64,000 bases of DNA from an uncultured Fidelibacterota bacterium (GTDB taxonomy: Bacteria; Fidelibacterota; Marinisomatia; Marinisomatales; TCS55), in contig CACMQQ010000004.1 in the NCBI GenBank assembly GCA_902615915.1, positions 62,001 to 126,000 of the forward strand, read 5' to 3'. The notes below the pieces were generated by a model that worked only from the letters and a program-made list of their open reading frames with translations, had not been told where the DNA came from and did not search any database. Below are positions 13,101 to 17,574 of this stretch, one piece after another. Within the stretch, counting starts at the first letter, position 1. Each line of letters starts with the position of its first letter. A program made the position numbers and the translations under genes.

Positions 13101-16100
13101 CAAGCAGATCCTAAGAAACTGACCGCAAAAGATTCTGTAACGTATACCATTACCCTACCGCTTAGCGGGATACCAGATGGAAGTGAAACGGTTACCATAG
13201 CCTTAGAAAAAGAATCTGTCTATGATGCTTCAGGCTCAGAAGCTGCTACAACTCAAGCAGTTAATAAGATTACATTGAACGACCTTAGCGCCCCATTGAT
13301 CGTTTCTACTAAACTCAATAGCGATAATTCAAAGATCACCGTGCTATTCAATGTATCCGTTTATGGAACGACCAAGAATACAGGGGATCTGGAAACCGAT
13401 GACTTTGAGCTAACTATTGCTGGTGGTAGTGCAACCTTAAAGAATTCTACCCCAACCACCATTTCTTCAAGCAACAGTGCAAAGCAATATGAATTGACAT
13501 TTGAACTTTCAGGTGAAGCTGACGGAACTGAAAAACTTACTGTGAAACCGGTTAGTAATGGCATATTTGATTCCGCTGCAAACGCTGCATCCAAAACACA
13601 AACTAACAATACCGTCAATCTCTTTGATAAGAGAGCGCCACTGATCTCATCTACAAGTTTGAACACTTCCAATGATACACTCACCGTTGTTTTTAACGAA
13701 GCGGTCTCTAGTGGCGATGCTAGTAATCCTACAATAAAAAATGAAGGATTTGTTCTAAGTATCACTGGTGGATTAGCCACTCTAACCAGTCCTTATCCTA
13801 AAGAAATTATCGTATCAGGTAATACATACAAACTTCTTCCATCCATTACTGGAACACCAGATGGAAATGAATTGTTAACGGTCACCGCAAGCAATGGATC
13901 CATATTCGATGCAAGTGGTAACGATGCATCCCTAAAGAAACAGAGCAACAATTCTGTCTACTTGTTTGACCAAAAAGCGCCGAAAGCTCCAACGGGTCTT
14001 TATACCATCACTGGAAATGAGAGAATAACTCTTTCTTGGAAGACCAGTGACGAAAAAGATATTGATAAATACTACATTTTTCAGGGCACCTCCCCTACCT
14101 CAACCAGCAAGATAGATTCGGTTGGATACGGTATTAACTCATTACATATCTCAAGCTTGACCAATGGAACGCGTTATTATTTTAAAGTATCTGCATTAGA
14201 TAAAACAGGGTACGAAAGCACTAAGAGTGATACCACTTCCGGTATACCATCCACCACAATGTCTTACACTGTAAAATCAGATGGAACGGGAGATTTTACA
14301 TCTGCTCAAGATGCGATAGAAAAAGCTGTGAATGGTGATACCGTTTTTATTGCAACCGGTGTTTATGACTCTATAAGAGTAGATAGCAAGACCATCAATA
14401 TTATTGCAGGTGACGGCCCGGCCAATTCGATCATTGATGCAAAAGGAAAAACTACAGCTGTTAAATTATTAGGCTTTCCAAACCAAACAACTATTTCCGG
14501 CTTTACAATAAAAGGAGGGATAGGCGATAACAATGCAAATGAACTTGGTGGTGGCATTCGAGTTGAAGCGGGAGTAGATGCGAAGATCGAAAATTGTATT
14601 GTGACCGATAACAAAGATGGTGCGCTTTATTTTGCTGATAGCAGCTCTACAACTATATCCAATGTACTTGTTTATGGCAATGATCAAACCTTTAACATAG
14701 GTTCAGGTTCTGTTACTTTTCTCAATTGCACCTTTAGCGATCAAGAAAAGGATGCGACAGCAACGACTGGATCTAAGATGAACTTTATCAATACGATCTT
14801 TATGGATCATGTTTCAACGGAAGATAGCGTAATGAATGCAGAGCTATTCGCTGACCATTCTTTATTCACTTTTGGAGATAACACCTTTAATTCCAATCAT
14901 TATGGCGCTTTTAACTATGGGACGAATAATTTGGTTGATGATCCACTTTTTGCTGATACCTTGAATAATGATTACCATTTGAATCGTAAGTCTCCTGCGA
15001 TTGGTTTTGGAACTTTGTCCCTTGTAGTTGGGGGAGCTACCTACAAAGCTCCTGAAAAGGATCTTGACCTCAATGCAAGACCCGGTCCATCAGGTTCTGC
15101 TCCAGATCTTGGTGCTTTCGAAAGCCCTTACTCCAGCTCATTGCCCCGAGCTAACAATATTTCAGATGGATTAAGCGATACACTAGAACTTGATTTTACA
15201 AACTCAAGCACTACATTGAGTGCTCGATGGAAATCTTTCGGATCTGGCATTACCTATGATTATGCCATTGGTACCGGTAATTTAAAAAACAACATTGTTG
15301 ATTGGACCGCTAATAGCACTGATACTAGCGCAATAGTCACCTTGTCAGGTGCTGGACAGCTACAAAATAGCACTACTTATTTCTTTAGCGTAAGAGGTAG
15401 CAACGACCAAGGTTCGGTCACCATAACCACTGATGGAGTATTTGTCGACTTAGAAGAACCAATGATATCCTCCGTAACAGAATTTAAAACTGATCTCGAT
15501 TGGTTTGGCCCCACTATTGATGGGCACATCTTTGCCAATGCTTCCGATAATGGCGGAATTACCAAATATGAATTCTCTATCGGTTCAAGTGCCGGCTTGG
15601 ACGATATTTTGCCTTGGACTGTGAGCGATTCCAACTCATTCTTAGCGGATGTAAGCAGTTTGAGTGAAGATGTTACCTATTATTCGAATGCTAGGGTTAC
15701 TGATGTGGTAGGAAATATAGTAACTCAATCATCTGATGGATTTAAGATGGATGTAACCAATCCTATCTTAGGAAATATTTCCATTGGCAATGAATATCAA
15801 TCTGATACCAGCAAGGTCACTTATGTATGGTCCGATTTTGATGATCTTCATAGTGGAATAGCTGATTATCAATACAGCTTAGGAACTGAATCTGGGTTAA
15901 CGGATGTGATCCCAAGAACATCGTTTGGCTTGAATGCAGACTTTGCTTCCGTTTCCATCACTATTGGAGGTCTATCGCTTCAAAACGAGCAAACTTATTA
16001 TGGTACTATCTATGCGGTTGATAAGGTGGGCAATGAAACCTTAGCTTTCTCCGAAGGTGTGACCATTGACCGAAATGGACCTGAAGTTGGTCAAATCGTT

Positions 16101-17558
16101 GATGGGTTTGGTCCAGACCTAGATTTTCTCAAAGACACCACAAGCGCTACAGCAAGCTGGAGCGGATTTTATGATCTCAATAGAATAGATTACTACGAGC
16201 TAGCACTCGGATCATCTGAAGGGAAGACCGATATTGTTGATTGGACAGATGTTGGAACCAGCTCATCTTACTCATTCAATGGGCTTTCATTAAAACCAGG
16301 AAGTAGTTATTATTTCAGTATAAGAGCTTTTGACCGATTAGGAAATCCATCAGAAACAATATCAACCGATGGATTTTTGATTGATATGGTTGGGCCAAAT
16401 ATATTAGGCGTATCGGTACCAACAGACAAGATTTTAGCTATCTATGAGCCTATTTCAATAGATGTTTTCTTGTCAGAGATCGCAAAATCTGCTGAAGTCG
16501 AATTCAGAACTGAAAGGGCGAATATCTTCAATTTAGAACCAGATTATAAAGTGAACGGAGATACGGTAAATGTAACCTTTAAGCCGCCATTTACCAGTGG
16601 TGACAGAATCACATTCACTATTAGCGTAACCGATGTTGCTGGTAACGAGACAAAAGATCTATCCTACACTTACACCATAGCTCTGCTTTCTGATTTTGAT
16701 GAAGATGGTGAAATAGGGCTTGGAGATATTTACGGACTAATAACCGCCTGGAACGAAAAGGATTACTCCAAGGAGCTCGCACCGGTGACCGGTAGTGCGC
16801 CTTACTTCACCCCTGCCCCAGATGGTGTCTTTGATGTACGCGATGGTATGGCCTTTGTACGAATGTGGCAGTGGAGTAATAATAGCTCCAATAGAATGCT
16901 AGCTCGCCGTAGTAGCTTCAACAGTGGTGCTTCCTTAGATGTGGATGTAGAAAACGATCATCTTTTGATCACGCCACCTAAAAGCGTGCGTGCGGTCGAA
17001 CTTATCGCTAACTACGCTCCTTACGATATCGCTCTTGCGATGTCGGATGAGAATGTGGTCTCTAGTAATGCCATCAGCCTCGTTAGCAGCGACACCCTAT
17101 CTGGAAGCTTACTGATCCACACTGCTCGCTACGATCAAACAGCAGATCCGATCCGTATCGATGTTAAGCATCTACAAAAGGAGATGGACGTTCCAGTGAC
17201 GCTATCCTACCGCTATCTAGGAGTGAATGGTGAGGAGATCGCAGCAGGATCAGAGACGATAGAGATCGTACCGGTACCGACCGATTTTGCACTGCACAAC
17301 AACTACCCCAATCCGTTCAATCCAGCCACATCGATCGATTTTGATCTACCGGAGGATGGCAATGTGGTGCTGATGATCTACGATGTGATGGGACGAGAGG
17401 TCGCTACCTTGCAAAACAGTGAGATGAAAGCTGGTTATCATAGCGTACGCTGGGATGCCCGTAATCAAATGGGAAGAAAAGTAGCGGCTGGGGTCTACTT
17501 CTATCAGATCAAGACCGCTCGTTATCTTAAGACGCGCAAGATGGTGCTTTTGAAGTAG
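4143..17558 (+). CDS. Giant (4471-residue) secreted repeat protein with SWM/Ig-like repeats, propeller-like blocks and T9SS-type sorting domain
   Basis: The frame is open from TTG 4059, but ATG 4143 has a spaced GGA and is followed by a signal peptide ('ILLSLLMISVPLLGQ'), so I use 4143. Order of parts: propeller-like block A (to about nt 5335, motif 'AY-G---DG-I-T'); SWM repeats 1-2 (5340-6510, with a foreign-looking module inserted in repeat 2); block B (6525-7600); SWM 3-4 (7620-8285); block C (8300-9470); SWM 5-6 (9480-10150); block D (10155-11245); SWM 7-14 in tandem (11247-13975); Fn3 (13980-14260); beta-helix (14265-14930); choice-of-anchor-Q-like segment (14935-15130); four Fn3-like modules (15135-16400); an Ig-like domain; a dockerin-like domain ('DFDEDGEIGLGD'); and the sorting domain. 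SWM repeats carry 'VTFNEAVF' and 'IYDA-GN' signatures. I infer an adhesin or surface-fibre role; no catalytic motif is visible. It is followed 17 bases later by a MORN-repeat lipoprotein. Confidence 0.85.
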   Translation: MNRNDLLKSGIKRMTQILLSLLMISVPLLGQSKPTFIKQFEYDDENGQWGNPMVVNDSILIVAYSGYKGFGNVQTLKIAADGSTISKVALLRFDDDDAYEISMEKVANDMFVVAYRGRSQDGFITTIKVSGDGQTLTQVKKLEHDTADGRNNAIRKVDSDTYALSYIGTNGSGALKHRIKTFTIPADGSNITEVAVLDLNTSYIVGNSADIIEAAANMFVVASSSNNTITLKTISISNDGATITEKTSKNISSSGKQFSLAKMTSNLYILEFYGNHKGPTSNNSSNGGVVASIDIPADGSSITPLTYLRHTSSSGFDQNTVIKIDNNTFAAAYKTSKGILRTFNMSNDGRTLTNVGYVNFFNSATKFNNIIQWKNNVYLITYAGTGDKGYINTYKIESDKPYINSYVLAADNSTVKVTFNEAVYNATGGSGALEASDFTIAMSGGKASLTSATPSAISASGNEYTLNIPYDFADDYPNGEEKITIDVASNAIYDANDNVVPAQTIYDAISTSSDPTTIVQRNIKTLSDKELPYVTSVTTELDEDNTPIQVTFNEAVFNTNSGSGALEASDFTLRIVEKTEETVVSFTDASATTGWTNAWQSFTTVKKGSLNKISLRLQNTSSVDGYRMALYLYNNDSNSSSANPNDKFSSPISRSQLTIVPKNSNGEVHFIFPQGIPLGASAKYYFWLKNEGVNPSGAGKVYVNSSHNDGGAGNSASRLFHKVTMFTGEGSGTLVSATPSSISKSSNTYTLGVNWDLVPNGKEKLVVQPASGAIFDAKGNIATTAQAKNRAIVNDHRIISVSDLQYYSSSNYWTNNLALGDDLVLTQRRDYLYLNQIAKDGKTKTQKSTYRHQPSEHNRDTDLLRVSRNLFITSASAYDYGVSQTHGNIIKSITLSKNNQMMVVDTYKPDNINNSSFGGGPSLLQLNDSVFVSAYQGNGYDGYIHTFKMDEMGYFTKLQMLEHYNGNVGKNILQKIDANTVLLLYHRGTSAGQGYLTTFDISADGKTITKVKEVSLSSYVRFPSMVKRADSAFVAAYTGPSNDGFISTITTTADGKTITVKKTVEHDTDNGQYNSLLGPYDEKFGLAYTGPGNDGFIKIFEIPNDDTITEVINVEHDRNQSTYNSGFMHDWDTYGITHQDRYGRGNMSFLDINSKLPLNPGISRVSVNTANSELSVTFNEAVYNATGGSGALEASDFALSLEGGTAKLASATPTSISSSGNTYTLAFGITGTPDGRERLTVRPAAANAIYDANDNPVKVTSADLYATYLYDKKIPTITSINNVYNEYLEVNFSEPVYGGTNGNETVVTSDFVLSSTGGTATVNATPTSVVGFGGYGKNTALGSKYKIYFSFSGTPDGNEKLTLSVKANSIYDVNLNPVATSQPKGKADLFKSKLLSVGSMEYNTSEGRDASVVHVENDVYAMAYSGPSKDGHIQTFKMSKDGKTIQKIKDIEHNTNYADMHGMIRHNENIFLVVFRDGSSDGWLKTFAISADGSTITEVAKLEYNTAYGYWPSIKRVDHDTYLLAYAYGGSQGYLQTFDISADGKTITKIKSYRHDSNWMGYNTLLQLSPNYFALSNRGVRNHSNGDWKYGNWIKTYKVSDDGATITPITSLNHAPSSNSNYGYYNHFAKLDSDSYALMTHSYDSQETGNQWKGILKTFTIAQDGSSIKQESVQKFFNEEINGSDGDQTYLLLVNSDNLMIKSRDRNQDGWIKNYKISNNGSTLTEDWKFEFETNRYRNLHRQDDELFLVDNNTLGITYSDASYDGQIRAIDMILTDAQKPIIASTKLSYDNAVLMVDFNEPTFKDANGSGFLEKTDFELTLTGGAATLASKTPSKIVRDGNMYLLTVSYNGIADGNEVLKVAPVADAIFDGGGNKAEATQSNNTVTLNEKTLPKIASTSLSGDNKTLTVTFSEAIFDQASGSGAIEKGDFVLSVTGGAATLTNATPIAISSLGSNAYALTVGYQGMANGTEVIKVTPAANAIFDKAGNIASTTQTNNQLSLNEVKIQQIASAEHNTSNGTWNSLIRVDDDTYALAYAASSSYGNVKTFAISKDGLTITTAQNKQYQSSSSLYNDFTQIDNNTFAVVYTGPSNDGFIRTMDISSSGAISLKSVLEFDTGQATWNSIAKVKGSVYAVAYSGPNSDGYIRTLNIAENSGSTTITNLAFKEHHTEDADHHDLVNLNDSTLVLAYRGVKSGSRFLALKTFHISTDGKTITEKKKLELAFEGWWPSIAAVDNNTFIMAYQKAGGTGEIATFDYTADGSSITQVKSLKFEDNNTRHHSLVNSGSNTFTLASNTNNTNNYMRMFTVPTDGKTITLTYATTFDNNQNNNTGTYYSLVKVDSDTYALAHTGHQNDGYIKTFEVIAGDKVLPVISYVKLNDNNAAIDVTFNENVFSSAGASGNLDANDFVLTITGGSAKLASATPTSITNTSKTYTLGFTLNGSPDGNETLTVSPANNAIYDAGGNIANTTQSNNTSKLNDKSGPKITKTLLAANNASIIVTLNEASFNTSSGSGKLEKEDFVLSLSGGAAKLASATPTSISDSATVYTLGFSITGSPNGSELLKVVPANNAIYDSKGNVSSAVQLNNSVNLKDIVPPVIDSVRVSSDNDIALIYFNEKVASKNDGTGALDSADFVFSISGGTAKLAKSYPVSVSASDNVISLGVFLNGTPDGSETITISPKDSSIYDLRGNLANASQKNNTVKLFDKILPFITKSSLLPSNDSISITFNESIFAKSDASGSIDTSDFAFTLSGGAATLQKNYPSGIRKDGNTYHLALNLKGVPDGKEKLIINPNANSVFDASGNKASTSQNNNNQTLNDKAPPEISNISLASDNSALTITFNEAIFSNSDGKGDIEKSDFVMALAGGRATLASPFPTSLSKSGNTYNLGIGLNGEPNGSEELTLLIVDRAVFDAGGNSAVSNQTKSKVTLNDKNAPIITKLLLSENNETVEVTFNEKIFGTIDGNTAIDSSVFNLSISGGTAKLTQADPKKLTAKDSVTYTITLPLSGIPDGSETVTIALEKESVYDASGSEAATTQAVNKITLNDLSAPLIVSTKLNSDNSKITVLFNVSVYGTTKNTGDLETDDFELTIAGGSATLKNSTPTTISSSNSAKQYELTFELSGEADGTEKLTVKPVSNGIFDSAANAASKTQTNNTVNLFDKRAPLISSTSLNTSNDTLTVVFNEAVSSGDASNPTIKNEGFVLSITGGLATLTSPYPKEIIVSGNTYKLLPSITGTPDGNELLTVTASNGSIFDASGNDASLKKQSNNSVYLFDQKAPKAPTGLYTITGNERITLSWKTSDEKDIDKYYIFQGTSPTSTSKIDSVGYGINSLHISSLTNGTRYYFKVSALDKTGYESTKSDTTSGIPSTTMSYTVKSDGTGDFTSAQDAIEKAVNGDTVFIATGVYDSIRVDSKTINIIAGDGPANSIIDAKGKTTAVKLLGFPNQTTISGFTIKGGIGDNNANELGGGIRVEAGVDAKIENCIVTDNKDGALYFADSSSTTISNVLVYGNDQTFNIGSGSVTFLNCTFSDQEKDATATTGSKMNFINTIFMDHVSTEDSVMNAELFADHSLFTFGDNTFNSNHYGAFNYGTNNLVDDPLFADTLNNDYHLNRKSPAIGFGTLSLVVGGATYKAPEKDLDLNARPGPSGSAPDLGAFESPYSSSLPRANNISDGLSDTLELDFTNSSTTLSARWKSFGSGITYDYAIGTGNLKNNIVDWTANSTDTSAIVTLSGAGQLQNSTTYFFSVRGSNDQGSVTITTDGVFVDLEEPMISSVTEFKTDLDWFGPTIDGHIFANASDNGGITKYEFSIGSSAGLDDILPWTVSDSNSFLADVSSLSEDVTYYSNARVTDVVGNIVTQSSDGFKMDVTNPILGNISIGNEYQSDTSKVTYVWSDFDDLHSGIADYQYSLGTESGLTDVIPRTSFGLNADFASVSITIGGLSLQNEQTYYGTIYAVDKVGNETLAFSEGVTIDRNGPEVGQIVDGFGPDLDFLKDTTSATASWSGFYDLNRIDYYELALGSSEGKTDIVDWTDVGTSSSYSFNGLSLKPGSSYYFSIRAFDRLGNPSETISTDGFLIDMVGPNILGVSVPTDKILAIYEPISIDVFLSEIAKSAEVEFRTERANIFNLEPDYKVNGDTVNVTFKPPFTSGDRITFTISVTDVAGNETKDLSYTYTIALLSDFDEDGEIGLGDIYGLITAWNEKDYSKELAPVTGSAPYFTPAPDGVFDVRDGMAFVRMWQWSNNSSNRMLARRSSFNSGASLDVDVENDHLLITPPKSVRAVELIANYAPYDIALAMSDENVVSSNAISLVSSDTLSGSLLIHTARYDQTADPIRIDVKHLQKEMDVPVTLSYRYLGVNGEEIAAGSETIEIVPVPTDFALHNNYPNPFNPATSIDFDLPEDGNVVLMIYDVMGREVATLQNSEMKAGYHSVRWDARNQMGRKVAAGVYFYQIKTARYLKTRKMVLLK
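5880..6345 (+). other. Inserted ~150-residue module shared with the minus-strand envelope protein at 24293-27691
   Basis: Inside SWM repeat 2 of the giant protein the Ig-like pattern is interrupted after 'DFTLRIVEKTEE' by a module containing 'TTGWTNAWQSF', 'SSANPNDKF', 'YYFWLKNEGVNP' and 'NSSHNDGG'. The same landmarks ('VTGWTNGWQKF', 'SSANPNSKF', 'YYFWIKEEGVNP', 'NSSENDGG') occur in the same order at about 26851-26375 on the minus strand. After the module the SWM repeat resumes ('LVSATPSSISKSSNTY'). Aromatic-rich strands and Asn/Asp/Gly loops would suit a carbohydrate- or calcium-binding beta-sandwich, but that is inference. Confidence 0.8.
11247..13975 (+). repeat. Eight tandem SWM-type Ig-like repeats (about 113 residues each)
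   Basis: Repeat starts lie near 11247, 11590, 11933, 12268, 12606, 12948, 13290 and 13640. Each opens with a 'P-I-S--L--DN' strand, has 'V-FNE--F', a D/N-F strand, 'GG-A-LA---PT-IS', then '-G-PDG-E-L-V-P' and 'IFDA-GN', and ends 'TQ-NN-V-LND'. Most copies have diverged, but repeats 7 and 8 share exact DNA blocks (for example 'GCGAAATTAGCTAGCGCCAC' at about 11394 and 11733, and 'AATAACGCTATCTACGAT'). That suggests recent duplication or conversion. The family name (SwmA/SwmB-like, cyanobacterial long-protein repeats) is assigned from motif memory. Confidence 0.8.
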
Positions 17559-17564
17559 GGAATC
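16743..17564 (+). repeat. 822-bp near-identical C-terminal module, copy 2
   Basis: Second copy of 3163-3984, at an offset of 13580 bases. It provides the end of the dockerin-like domain and the entire sorting domain of the giant protein. The sequence immediately upstream is clearly paralogous at the protein level (Fn3-like and Ig-like modules) but strongly diverged in DNA, so the near-identity is confined to this module. Confidence 0.95.
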
Positions 17565-17574
17565 AATTAATGAA

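Noticed and set aside
11247-13975. Regularly spaced repeats as a CRISPR array
   Set aside because: Spacing is about 340 bp, the repeats are diverged and coding in frame, and there are no cas genes.
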